A DNA stretch of 23,518 nt from Planctomycetes bacterium RBG_16_43_13 (GCA_001828445.1 MHYJ01000036.1:4117-27634), one strand, 5' to 3'. Positions 1-5,745 are shown, counted from the first letter of the stretch. Numbers and translations: made by a program. Notes: generated by a model from the letters alone, not told the origin.

Positions 1-11
1 AAACCGGGAAG

Positions 12-59
12 TTGACATTGTGATATGCGGTTGACATTTATTACATTTCATGATAGGTT
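12..59 (+). promoter_or_regulatory. Putative promoter with tandem TTGACA repeats
   Basis: The 9-mer GTTGACATT occurs twice, at 11-19 and 30-38, exactly 19 bases apart. The second copy contains a perfect -35 hexamer (31-36), followed after 17 bases by a weak -10 match, TAGGTT (54-59), just upstream of the first gene. The repeats could be a doubled -35 box or a tandem operator for the RHH protein encoded next. The -10 match is poor, so the promoter call is tentative. Confidence 0.4.
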
Positions 60-66
60 ATTTTGA

Positions 67-411
67 ATGGATGTATGGGGTAAATGGGTCAGGTCTGGGA
101 ACGTGAAGTCGTTATTTATTAAAGATATCCCGCCGGAGTTAGGGAGAAGGTTAAAGGCGGCATCTATTGAGGGTGGGGTCAGTATGCGGGAGATGGTACT
201 TGTGGCTGTAGGGGAATATTTGGATTTCAGGGCTAAGAAGCCTGTAATGATGGGAGTTAAGGTTAATCAGGAAAGAGAGATGGGGAATATAATTGTTGGC
301 GAGGGGGAAGAGTTGATAATAGATATGGATTTAAGGAGACATGGTGTTGGATTTAATAATGCAGGGCCTAAGGCTGACGAAGTACCGAAGGGATTTAAGA
401 AGACATGGTAG
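67..411 (+). CDS. Ribbon-helix-helix (CopG/Arc-like) DNA-binding protein
   Basis: Encodes 114 residues. Residues about 13-52 read as a beta strand (SLFIKDIP) followed by two helices (ELGRRLKAASIEGG and SMREMVLVAVGEYL), the pattern of RHH repressors and FitA/Arc-type antitoxins. The C-terminal half (about 55-114) is charged, resembles no domain I recognise and may bind a partner. The ATG at 67 has a weak ribosome site. A GTG at 103 would start the protein right before the RHH strand and is a credible alternative. The gene overlaps the downstream serine recombinase by a few bases, so the two are probably cotranscribed. As a phage regulator it may repress its own promoter, where tandem TTGACA repeats lie. 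No PIN-type toxin partner is seen next to it, so an antitoxin role is less likely. Confidence 0.6.
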   Translation: MDVWGKWVRSGNVKSLFIKDIPPELGRRLKAASIEGGVSMREMVLVAVGEYLDFRAKKPVMMGVKVNQEREMGNIIVGEGEELIIDMDLRRHGVGFNNAGPKADEVPKGFKKTW

Positions 412-1082
412 GCATGAAGATTGCGGGGTATTGCAGGGTTTCAAGTGACAAGCAGGCTGATGAAGGGGTAAGCCTTGAAGTTCAGGAATCTCAAATCAGG
501 AAATATGCTGAATTATACGATATTGAATTGTTGGAAATAGTAGTAGATGCTGGGGAATCGGCAAAGAACCTTAAAAGGCCTGGCATGCAGAAGATTATAG
601 AATTAATGGATTTTGGCCTTTGTGATGGTGTGCTTGTAATTAAACTTGATCGCCTTACAAGATCGGTTAAAGACCTCTGCTATTTACTTGAAAGATACTT
701 TTCTAAAGATAAAATATTAATTTCAGTGCAAGAGAGAATTGATACTAATTCCGCAATGGGAAGGATGATTATGAATATGGTAATGTCCATATCTCAATGG
801 GAACGGGAAGCAACGTCAGAACGAACAAAAACCGTTCTTGCTCACAAGAAGAGTAATGGGGAGAGGATAGGTAATATTCCATACGGTTATAGGGTGGCCG
901 ATGATGGAGTACATATCGAGGCTGACGAAATGGAGCAGAAAATAATATTTGATGTGATAAATCTTCGTAAACACGGTATGCCCTTTAAGATTATATGTGA
1001 AGCAATGGTACAAAATAGTCAATTTAACAGGCAAGGTAAACCCTTCTCAATATCCGCCATCCATAAGATAGCCCATATTTAA
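405..1082 (+). CDS. Serine recombinase (resolvase/invertase family)
   Basis: Encodes 225 residues. The N-terminal resolvase domain (about 4-145) shows the nucleophile motif YCRVSS (Ser13, with Arg11), RPGMQ (Arg58) and KLDRLTR (Asp82, Arg83, Arg86), which are the active-site residues of serine recombinases. The long E helix follows (SQWEREATSERTK). The C-terminal part (about 150-225) carries IPYGYR and a predicted HTH ending SISAIHKIA, as in short serine recombinases rather than large serine integrases with a zinc/coiled-coil domain. The family catalyses site-specific strand exchange through a 5'-phosphoserine link. It could integrate the phage, resolve multimers or invert a segment. A second ATG at 414 is an equally good start. 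The gene ends just before an intergenic region with inverted repeats that could include its target site. Confidence 0.9.
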   Translation: MVGMKIAGYCRVSSDKQADEGVSLEVQESQIRKYAELYDIELLEIVVDAGESAKNLKRPGMQKIIELMDFGLCDGVLVIKLDRLTRSVKDLCYLLERYFSKDKILISVQERIDTNSAMGRMIMNMVMSISQWEREATSERTKTVLAHKKSNGERIGNIPYGYRVADDGVHIEADEMEQKIIFDVINLRKHGMPFKIICEAMVQNSQFNRQGKPFSISAIHKIAHI

Positions 1083-1139
1083 CTTGACAAACCAATAGAT
1101 ACTTGATAGAAGTATAAAGAGTATGTTTCAAGGTGAAAC
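1083..1139 (+). promoter_or_regulatory. Promoter/operator-like element, copy 1
   Basis: Just after the recombinase stop lie CTTGACAAA (1083-1091), AAGTATAAA (1110-1118) and the palindrome GTTTCA-AGG-TGAAAC (1125-1139). The same three parts with nearly the same spacing recur at 13807-13862. TTGACA is a perfect -35 hexamer. TAGAAG (1108-1113, spacer 18) is a possible -10, while the TATAAA at 1113 is 23 bases away and too far for standard sigma-70. The palindrome could be an operator or a 5' RNA hairpin. This is the only sizeable gap before the long downstream gene block, so a late-operon promoter here is a reasonable inference. Confidence 0.45.
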
Positions 1140-1161
1140 AATAATATTGGGTATCTATTGG
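1092..1161. repeat. 11-bp perfect inverted repeat in the intergenic region
   Basis: CCAATAGATAC at 1092-1102 is the exact reverse complement of GTATCTATTGG at 1151-1161, with 48 bases between them. The right arm contains the predicted TTG start codon of the next gene (1158-1160). The repeat could be a recombinase recognition site next to the recombinase gene, or an RNA stem that hides the start codon in read-through transcripts. Confidence 0.7.
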
Positions 1162-1652
1162 GGAATAAGTCTGAATATCACAATCTGACCGTTGAAGAGA
1201 GGGCAGAAGCCGTTGCCATGTTTGTTGCCGGGGCCAATCAACGGGATGTGGCTGTGCGATTTAATGTTTCTCAGCCAGCCATATCTCAACTATTCGGCAA
1301 GGAAGAAATTAAGGAAATTATCACTTCGGCACAGAAAGAATTAACTATCCGATGCCTGAAACCTGCCATAGAAAACATACACTGGCTAATTCAAAATTAT
1401 AGAAAAAATAAAATTGATGAAAATGGAAAGACGGTTCCATTACTACCCAGGGAACAACTTAATCATGCCTGGGATGCACACAAGGAAGTGCTGAAATCTA
1501 CCGGGATCACCCCATATCCCACAGACTCAAAGTTGGTTCAATACATTTATCAAGATAATAGGCAAGTGTTCATGTCTCCGGTAATGTCGGAGGCATTAAA
1601 GAAATATGGGGAATCTCTTAAATTGCCGGATTTAATTGATGAGGAAAAATAA
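1158..1652 (+). CDS. HTH protein, possible terminase small subunit
   Basis: Encodes about 164 residues from a TTG start. Residues about 11-47 (TVEERAEAVAMFVAGANQRD, then VAVRFNVSQPAISQLF) form a homeodomain-like HTH of the kind found at the N-terminus of small terminases and transposases. The C-terminal part includes a helical segment and AWDAHKEVLKSTGITPYPTDS, a style of sequence I associate with phage small terminase-like proteins. In that role it would bind the packaging site and load the large terminase, but TerL is over 8 kb downstream, so a regulatory role is equally possible. The start is uncertain. No Shine-Dalgarno lies at proper spacing before TTG 1158; AAGGTGA (1130-1136) is about 21 bases upstream and would better suit a rare ATT codon at 1146. 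The next in-frame ATG is 1218, inside the HTH. Confidence 0.6.
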   Translation: MGNKSEYHNLTVEERAEAVAMFVAGANQRDVAVRFNVSQPAISQLFGKEEIKEIITSAQKELTIRCLKPAIENIHWLIQNYRKNKIDENGKTVPLLPREQLNHAWDAHKEVLKSTGITPYPTDSKLVQYIYQDNRQVFMSPVMSEALKKYGESLKLPDLIDEEK

Positions 1653-1827
1653 ATACGAACCAGCTGGGATATTATGCCGTAAGTGCGGCGGATCGATGTT
1701 CCCAGCGGGCCTATATCGTGGCGGATATATCATTGGCGGAGTTAAGTGTGTGATGTGTGGTGTGTATACGCACCACCTAATATTCGGAGGATATAAATCA
1801 TATCCCCACAAAAAAAGGAGAAATAAG
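1639..1827 (+). other. In-frame upstream extension with zinc-ribbon motif
   Basis: An ATG at 1639, inside the end of the HTH gene, opens a stop-free frame that runs directly into the secreted-protein gene starting at 1828. Its 63 codons contain two CxxC pairs (Cys13/Cys16 and Cys37/Cys40 counted from 1639) separated by a Gly-rich stretch, a typical small zinc ribbon. Either it is the N-terminus of a longer protein with the zinc ribbon inside the cell and a membrane anchor after it, or it is a decayed or merged small gene whose stop has been lost. No strong ribosome site precedes 1639. Confidence 0.35.
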
Positions 1828-2265
1828 ATGTCAAAGAAAAAGAACGACAAGAAGAGCAAAGGTAAGGTAGCCGTAGCGCTGTTACTGTTGGCCCTGTGTT
1901 TTGCCGTTTCGGCGTTTGCGGCAGACGGGGATATCGTCCAGTACAGTGGCGTGAATCTATCCGGAGACACGTTATTTTTACCTTCATCCGGGAGCTTTGC
2001 CGTAGGGATCGGATCTAACATCGCAACTATCAAGGATATCTTTACGGTTCGTGGAGAGTATGTAGACCCCATGAAAGACGGTGAAGACCATAAGGCAGGC
2101 GTTGGGGTGGGCATAGATGCTGTCAAGGTGATAGACAAACTCGGCGGAGTCTGGTTCCTTGGGGATGTGAACGTATCCACCGGGATCATGGGCCTGACTA
2201 ACCTGGATGGGGATGTGCACCTTGAGCCTGCATTGTATCTGTCCATCGTCCAGGTATTCAAATGA
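1828..2265 (+). CDS. Secreted protein of unknown function
   Basis: This start is preferred because AAAAAAGGAG (1809-1818) sits nine bases before the ATG. From here the product is 145 residues with a very basic N-terminus (MSKKKNDKKSKGK), a hydrophobic core (VAVALLLLALCFAVSAFA) and a likely signal peptidase site after AFA (about residue 31). The mature part is Gly-rich and beta-prone (FAVGIGSNIA, GVGVGIDAV, VSTGIMGL), loosely like a small outer-membrane or surface beta structure. I do not recognise a family. The last codons overlap an ATG of the downstream frame. It lies just ahead of the lysis-like genes and could alter the host envelope, but that is only context. Confidence 0.7.
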   Translation: MSKKKNDKKSKGKVAVALLLLALCFAVSAFAADGDIVQYSGVNLSGDTLFLPSSGSFAVGIGSNIATIKDIFTVRGEYVDPMKDGEDHKAGVGVGIDAVKVIDKLGGVWFLGDVNVSTGIMGLTNLDGDVHLEPALYLSIVQVFK

Positions 2266-2324
2266 ACTGGATAGTGCGAAAAGTAGTCGTGCACTATCTG
2301 AATAAATTTTTGGAGGGGTTATCT

Positions 2325-2489
2325 ATGAACGCACTACAGGGATACAGGACGTATATCATTGCCGGATTGATAGGTCTGGTCACGGCAGGATATCACTTAG
2401 GGTATATAGACAGCATAACTTATCAGACCTTGCTGGGTGTGTTAGGGGCAGGCGGCCTTGCTACGCTCCGAGCGGGAATAAATAAGTAA
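2325..2489 (+). CDS. Holin-like small membrane protein
   Basis: Encodes 54 residues from ATG 2325, which has a strong GGAGGGG site (2312-2318). Two hydrophobic stretches, YIIAGLIGLVTAGYHLGYI (about 9-27) and TLLGVLGAGGLATL (about 35-49), are separated by a short polar turn, and the protein ends in a basic RAGINK tail. The pattern of a short N-terminal GYRTYI, two helices and a terminal LRAGI is common in small phage proteins annotated as holins. Holins form inner-membrane pores that release the endolysin. An M15 endolysin-like gene lies two genes downstream, supporting the role. The frame is open to an earlier ATG at 2262 overlapping the previous stop, which would add 21 residues with a positively charged N-terminus. 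A dual-start holin/antiholin arrangement is therefore possible. Confidence 0.55.
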   Translation: MNALQGYRTYIIAGLIGLVTAGYHLGYIDSITYQTLLGVLGAGGLATLRAGINK

Positions 2490-2504
2490 AGGAGGTATCT
2501 CGGT

Positions 2505-2741
2505 GTGGGTAATATTACTGTTACTGTGTTGCTTGCTTTCGTTAGTGTTCTTCTCACTATCAATCTGTACATACTTAAAGGATTACGGGACGACCTCAAG
2601 GAAGGAATCCGAAAGTTATGGGAAAAGATAGATACAATGGTGGAGAAATATGATCATACGTTAGAACGACTCATCAAGGCAGAAGCCGAGATTGAAGGTT
2701 GCAACCGGGAATGGAATAGGAGATCAGCTGATGGTAAGTGA
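2505..2741 (+). CDS. Membrane-anchored coiled-coil protein, spanin- or holin-like
   Basis: Encodes 78 residues from a GTG start nine bases after GGAGG (2491-2495). An N-terminal membrane helix (ITVTVLLAFVSVLLTINLYIL, about 4-24) is followed by a highly charged helical region (about 26-66) with heptad-like spacing. This is the topology of an inner-membrane spanin or of holin-associated coiled-coil proteins. The position between a holin-like gene and an M15 endolysin fits a lysis cassette. No overlapping lipoprotein (outer-membrane spanin) with a lipobox cysteine was found, so the spanin assignment is uncertain. Confidence 0.5.
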   Translation: MGNITVTVLLAFVSVLLTINLYILKGLRDDLKEGIRKLWEKIDTMVEKYDHTLERLIKAEAEIEGCNREWNRRSADGK

Positions 2742-2851
2742 ATACCCGCTCACAGCTTAACTGTTCTTTATATGGCGAGATGTAAGCAAATGAAGTGAAA
2801 ATTTTGGGGCTGTGGGCGGGAATTATGGTAGGAGGTATTACAGGAACGGAT

Positions 2852-3253
2852 ATGCCAAAATGGTCTGACATAAAGCACTTTTCACCCAGAGACTTTGATG
2901 ACCATCATTCCCAAAACAAGGGCGAGGACATTAGCCTTGACCTTGTAGGCCGTCTGGATTCTCTGAGGGAGTGGATAAACTGCCCGATTATCGTAACGGC
3001 TGGTTATGACTCAAAAGGCCACAGCGATATGTCCTACCACTACAAAGGCCTTGCGGCGGACATTATAATCTGCACCACAATGGATATGCGGGAGCAGTGG
3101 AACTATATCAAGATAGCTGGATTTGATGGTATCGGGATATATCCTCACTGGAAGTATAAGGTCTATAGCGGGGGCTGGCATTTAGATTTGAGGGACATTC
3201 CTCAAATATGGAGACAGATGGAGGGTGGTAAGTACGTTTATTTTTTGCCATGA
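2852..3253 (+). CDS. M15-family peptidase, probable endolysin
   Basis: Encodes 133 residues from ATG 2852 (AGGA at 2842-2845 precedes it). The frame extends upstream to a GTG at 2795 without a good ribosome site. The motif SYHYKGLAADI supplies the zinc ligands His63 and Asp70, and GGWHLDLR supplies His110, matching the H-x6-D ... H ligands of the VanY/M15 family of D-Ala-D-Ala carboxypeptidases and L-Ala-D-Glu phage endolysins. Asp112 in HLD lies near the third ligand. The opening SDIKHFSPRDFD is typical of phage M15 lysins. It should cleave peptidoglycan cross-link peptides at the end of infection, reaching the wall through the holin-like protein encoded upstream. No signal peptide is visible, consistent with holin dependence. 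Confidence 0.8.
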   Translation: MPKWSDIKHFSPRDFDDHHSQNKGEDISLDLVGRLDSLREWINCPIIVTAGYDSKGHSDMSYHYKGLAADIIICTTMDMREQWNYIKIAGFDGIGIYPHWKYKVYSGGWHLDLRDIPQIWRQMEGGKYVYFLP

Positions 3254-3519
3254 GTAATTTTAATTGTGATTACTGCGGGAAAGCGATACTGGATAGCGAG
3301 AATGGCTATGTGACTGAGTGTACGCATTATCCTAATAAAGAGGGGCCTACAACTACTACCATGCAGAGAGATATTGACTATGTGATAGGAAAGTGGTGGG
3401 GTGTTTGCAAAACTTGTGGGGTAACAATACACCCTCTGCACCCGCATGTATTTTGTGAGAGTGATACTGACTATGCGATTGAAACTCCTAAACAAGAAAA
3501 CAAAGTCCCGCCTCGTTAA
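3250..3519 (+). CDS. Small Cys/His-rich, zinc-ribbon-like protein
   Basis: Encodes 89 residues with an ATGA overlap with the endolysin gene, implying translational coupling. Cys6/Cys9 (NCDYCG) and Cys53/Cys56 (VCKTCG) form two CxxC pairs able to bind zinc. Additional Cys24, Cys69 and a His cluster (HPLHPH, 61-66) may bind a second metal. The first knuckle, CDYCGKAI followed by an acidic turn, resembles zinc-finger modules that start many small phage proteins. No enzymatic motif is present and the function is unknown. Confidence 0.65.
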   Translation: MSNFNCDYCGKAILDSENGYVTECTHYPNKEGPTTTTMQRDIDYVIGKWWGVCKTCGVTIHPLHPHVFCESDTDYAIETPKQENKVPPR

Positions 3520-3520
3520 G

Positions 3521-3652
3521 ATGGCAGTCATGGCGGGGTACGTGGTGATGTATTACTTGACTCAATATGTTGCCGGGATTGAGGCGGCGAAGACTTTAAT
3601 TAAGGAGACGGAAGGACTGGCGTTGCTTCTACAACGAGCTAACGGGGGATGA
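3521..3652 (+). CDS. Tiny single-pass membrane protein
   Basis: Encodes 43 residues from ATG 3521, one base after the upstream stop. A hydrophobic helix (MAVMAGYVVMYYLTQYVAGI) occupies the N-terminus, followed by an amphipathic helix (AAKTLIKETEGLALLLQR). No convincing ribosome site precedes this ATG. An in-frame ATG at 3473 would add a basic segment, MRLKLLNKKTKSRLVK, giving a positive-inside membrane protein of 59 residues that overlaps the upstream gene. Either start is possible. It may belong to the lysis module, but the sequence does not prove a role. Confidence 0.5.
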   Translation: MAVMAGYVVMYYLTQYVAGIEAAKTLIKETEGLALLLQRANGG

Positions 3653-3653
3653 T

Positions 3654-3956
3654 ATGAAATTCAGAAAGAAACCAGTAGTTATCGAAGCATTTCAAATGAC
3701 AAAAGAACGTAGACGGGATAATTCAGAATGGCCGAACTGGTTGAATCAGGCATGGAATAAAGATTGTGGTGAGGGAGCTGTCTGGTGTAAAGATTATCCA
3801 AATTCCGATGGGACAGACCAACTTGCTATAGGTACTCTTGAAGGCGTTTATATAGTATCATGGGATGATTGGATTATAAAAGGTGTTAATGGAGAGTTGT
3901 ACGCATGTAAGCCTGATATCTTTGAAAAGACTTATGATGTAGTGGATGAGGGATGA
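3654..3956 (+). CDS. Conserved phage protein (MKxRKKPVVIEAFQ family)
   Basis: Encodes 100 residues preceded by GGGGG (3644-3648). The opening MKFRKKPVVIEAFQ and the closing block IIKGVNGELYACKPDIFEKT are hallmarks of a very widespread small phage and prophage protein family seen in many unrelated genomes. A Trp-rich middle (WPNWLNQAW) and a beta-rich centre (LAIGTLEGVYIVSWDDWIIKG) separate the two. Its biochemical role is not established to my knowledge. The spacing to both neighbours is one or two bases, so it belongs to the same transcript. I am confident of the family and not of a function. Confidence 0.8.
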   Translation: MKFRKKPVVIEAFQMTKERRRDNSEWPNWLNQAWNKDCGEGAVWCKDYPNSDGTDQLAIGTLEGVYIVSWDDWIIKGVNGELYACKPDIFEKTYDVVDEG

Positions 3957-4175
3957 GTGAACAAAAAGCTCTACAGAATAACTCTACGAGGACAAATGGG
4001 TAATGTTTTTGTTGTCGCCGCAGACCCACAGGAAGCGTATAGGATCGTAAGGAATGACCTTGACAAACGGGATTACGGATTCCCGAAGGATCGAGTAATG
4101 AAGGCTATTGAACTACTGGCAGAAGATGCTTTATATCCGGAATGTGATATTAGGTTATATGTCGAGGATGAGTGA
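3957..4175 (+). CDS. Small hypothetical phage protein
   Basis: Encodes 72 residues from a GTG that directly follows the upstream stop, with GAGGGA (3947-3952) as ribosome site. The N-terminal half (KKLYRITLRGQMGNVFVVAADPQEAYRIVRNDL) alternates beta strand and helix as in small beta-alpha-beta folds, and the C-terminus is acidic (RLYVEDE). There is no motif I can tie to a function. The stop overlaps a GTG that opens the short signal-peptide-like relic described next. Confidence 0.65.
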   Translation: MNKKLYRITLRGQMGNVFVVAADPQEAYRIVRNDLDKRDYGFPKDRVMKAIELLAEDALYPECDIRLYVEDE

Positions 4176-4243
4176 ACAAATTCTTTGCCATTATACTGGT
4201 TGTATTTATCGGGTTGCATGCTTCTACCTCGGAAGGAGTATAG
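4172..4243 (+). pseudogene. Relic 5' end of a signal-peptide gene
   Basis: GTG 4172 opens a 23-codon frame ending at TAG 4241-4243. The peptide (VNKFFAIILVVFIGLHASTS...) is a bare signal sequence. Its core, KFFAIILVVFIGLHAS, aligns without gaps to KYFAYILIAFSLLPVS at the start of the secreted protein at 4744, with about half the residues identical and about two thirds of the bases alike over the same stretch. The intervening segment is a homing endonuclease. I infer that this is the displaced original start of the 4744 gene or a duplicated start. Its final codons also hold the GGAAGGAG site used by the endonuclease. An independent tiny peptide cannot be excluded. Confidence 0.45.
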
Positions 4244-4246
4244 AAA

Positions 4247-4747
4247 TTGATAACAATAAATTTATTGAATGAGAGATATGTATCTTTAACTCAAGGATTT
4301 ATGGCATGTGTCAATAAAGATGATTTTTATATTCTTAATAAGTATCCTTGGAGAATTAACAAAAATAAATATAGATGTTATGCACGTACTGATATAAAGG
4401 ATGACAATGGAGTTTTCCGAACTAAATCTATGCACAATATTATTTTAAATACTCCAAATGGAATGATTTGCGACCATGTAAATGGCAATGGATTAGATAA
4501 TAGAAGGAGCAATCTTAGATGTGTAACCTATTCACAGAATAGAATGAATGCAGGGAAAAATATCGGGGAATCTAAATATAAAGGAGTATTTAGGAGTCGT
4601 GAAAAATGGTGTGCAAGTATATATGTAAACAATAAACGTATATATATTGGTTATTATGAAAGTGATTCTATTGCAGCTAAAGCATACAATGATGCAGCCA
4701 TTAAATACTTTGGAGAATTTGCAAGACTTAATGTGATAAATGAATGA
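4247..4747 (+). CDS. HNH homing endonuclease with AP2 DNA-binding domain
   Basis: Encodes 166 residues from a TTG start eight bases after GGAAGGAG (4231-4238). Residues about 55-100 form an HNH_3-type nuclease: MHNIIL (His63), ICDHVNGNGLDNRRSNLR (His77, Asn85) and the trailing QNRMN. Residues about 109-162 form an AP2/ERF-like domain: SKYKGVFR, WCASIYVNNKRIYIGYYES, AAKAYNDAAIKYFGEFARLN. This pairing is typical of free-standing phage homing endonucleases, which cut genomes lacking them and spread by repair. The gene is markedly more AT-rich than its neighbours, supporting recent arrival. Its stop overlaps the start of the next gene (ATGA), so it is well fitted into the operon. Confidence 0.92.
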   Translation: MITINLLNERYVSLTQGFMACVNKDDFYILNKYPWRINKNKYRCYARTDIKDDNGVFRTKSMHNIILNTPNGMICDHVNGNGLDNRRSNLRCVTYSQNRMNAGKNIGESKYKGVFRSREKWCASIYVNNKRIYIGYYESDSIAAKAYNDAAIKYFGEFARLNVINE

Positions 4748-5145
4748 TAAAAAAATACTTTGCATACATACTCATTGCGTTTTCTTTATTGCCTGTTTCT
4801 ATATCGAGTCTTTATGCTCAACGTAGGCCTCCGACTCAAAGCGAACAGGCGACATACCTGCCACTGGTACAAATGTGGCTCGGACAAAACTGGGAGCAAA
4901 AGAAAGACCTCGGCGATGGGGTATATATAGCACAAAAGATCACTGAGGTAACATATTGCTGTTTAGACGAGGATGATAACGGACACGTGCATATTATAGA
5001 CATTAAGTTCCACGCCAAGTATTACGACCGTAACCGGATGATAGAGGAAAAGGACATGGCACAGCGGGTGCTATTTAAGTGTGCAGATGGAAGGATCGTT
5101 GATTGGGATGCTTCACCTGCTTACAAATTGGAGGAGGTTACATGA
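4744..5145 (+). CDS. Secreted protein of unknown function next to the homing endonuclease
   Basis: Encodes 133 residues with a clear signal peptide (KKYFAYILIAFSLLPVSISS, cleavage likely after LYA, about residue 25). The mature part begins QRRPPTQSEQ and includes a CC pair (VTYCCLDEDDNGHVHIIDIK) and a single later Cys (LFKCADG). Mixed strands and acidic loops suggest a small globular periplasmic or surface domain. I do not recognise a family. Its first codons are part of the sequence duplicated in the relic at 4172, implying that the endonuclease inserted at or near this gene's start. Translation is coupled by ATGA overlaps with both the endonuclease and the next gene. Confidence 0.7.
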   Translation: MIKKYFAYILIAFSLLPVSISSLYAQRRPPTQSEQATYLPLVQMWLGQNWEQKKDLGDGVYIAQKITEVTYCCLDEDDNGHVHIIDIKFHAKYYDRNRMIEEKDMAQRVLFKCADGRIVDWDASPAYKLEEVT

Positions 5146-5504
5146 AATGGATTCTTAGTGGGTTGTTGGTTGTATTGACAGCGGTTATTGTGATAGCCTT
5201 GCCGTTTAAGAATAAGACCACGCTGACTTGGGATGCTGTAACGACCAATGAAGATGGCAGTCCGGCTACAGACCTTGCTGGTTATAAGGTCTACTATACT
5301 CAGACCAGTGGGGCTTATACCAGTTTTAAGGATGTGGGTAATGTGACTTCTATGAATATTCAGACTACTATCGGGGCCTTGAAAGGGAACTGGTGCTTTG
5401 TGGCAACGGCTTATGATGTAGTGGGGAATGAGAGTGATTTTAGCAATGAGGTCTGTGCTGCCTTTGTACTTAGGAAACAAAAGCCAGTTTTGGGGATAGA
5501 GTAA
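5142..5504 (+). CDS. Membrane-anchored or secreted FN3-like domain protein
   Basis: The ATG at 5142, overlapping the upstream stop and preceded by GGAGGAGG (5131-5138), is the best start; the frame itself is open further upstream. The 120 residues begin with a hydrophobic segment (WILSGLLVVLTAVIVIALPF, about 3-22), a signal peptide or anchor. Residues about 28-110 are a fibronectin type III-like domain: TLTWDAVTTNEDGSP, DLAGYKVYYTQ, then the closing WCFVATAYDVVGNESDFSNE. FN3 modules are often carried by phage virion and lysogenic surface proteins, where they bind carbohydrates or other proteins. Two cysteines (WCF and EVCA) may form a disulfide outside the cell. Confidence 0.75.
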   Translation: MKWILSGLLVVLTAVIVIALPFKNKTTLTWDAVTTNEDGSPATDLAGYKVYYTQTSGAYTSFKDVGNVTSMNIQTTIGALKGNWCFVATAYDVVGNESDFSNEVCAAFVLRKQKPVLGIE

Positions 5505-5505
5505 G

Positions 5506-5745
5506 ATGGACATTACTATTACTTTAGATAAAACTTGTTCAACCGGAGAACATTTACAGTTTACTGCGACAAATTCTTTTGGTAAATCAAAGATTCTGGT
5601 ATTAACGAGAGAAGAGTTTAAAGACTTTAAAGACGACTGGGAAGATACGATTATAATTCTTCTTAAAAATTTTATTAAGGAATCAGGTTTGACTAACTGG
5701 AATCAAATAAAGACAGCACTTGGTACAAGGGTATTTAAGATATGA
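5506..5745 (+). CDS. Small hypothetical protein
   Basis: Encodes 79 residues. The N-terminus is beta-prone (DITITLDKTCSTGEHLQFTA) and the remainder helical and charged (LTREEFKDFKDDWEDTIIIL). The context, one base after the FN3-like gene and overlapping the next structural gene by ATGA, places it in the virion-surface block. No motif identifies a role. It could be a chaperone or attachment adapter for the large neighbour, but this is only position. Confidence 0.6.
   Translation: MDITITLDKTCSTGEHLQFTATNSFGKSKILVLTREEFKDFKDDWEDTIIILLKNFIKESGLTNWNQIKTALGTRVFKI

Noticed and set aside
67..1082. RHH protein and recombinase as a toxin-antitoxin pair
   Set aside because: The partner is an intact serine recombinase with all catalytic residues, not a toxin; cotranscription is better explained by phage regulation.
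1632..2294. Long open frame on the minus strand (about 220 codons)
   Set aside because: It is antisense to a gene with a signal peptide and good ribosome site, its product is Pro/Ser/Thr-rich with no recognisable motif, and all other genes read on the + strand.
5121..5513. Minus-strand frame opposite the FN3-like gene
   Set aside because: It is a shadow of a clear domain-encoding gene, and no ribosome site or motif supports it.
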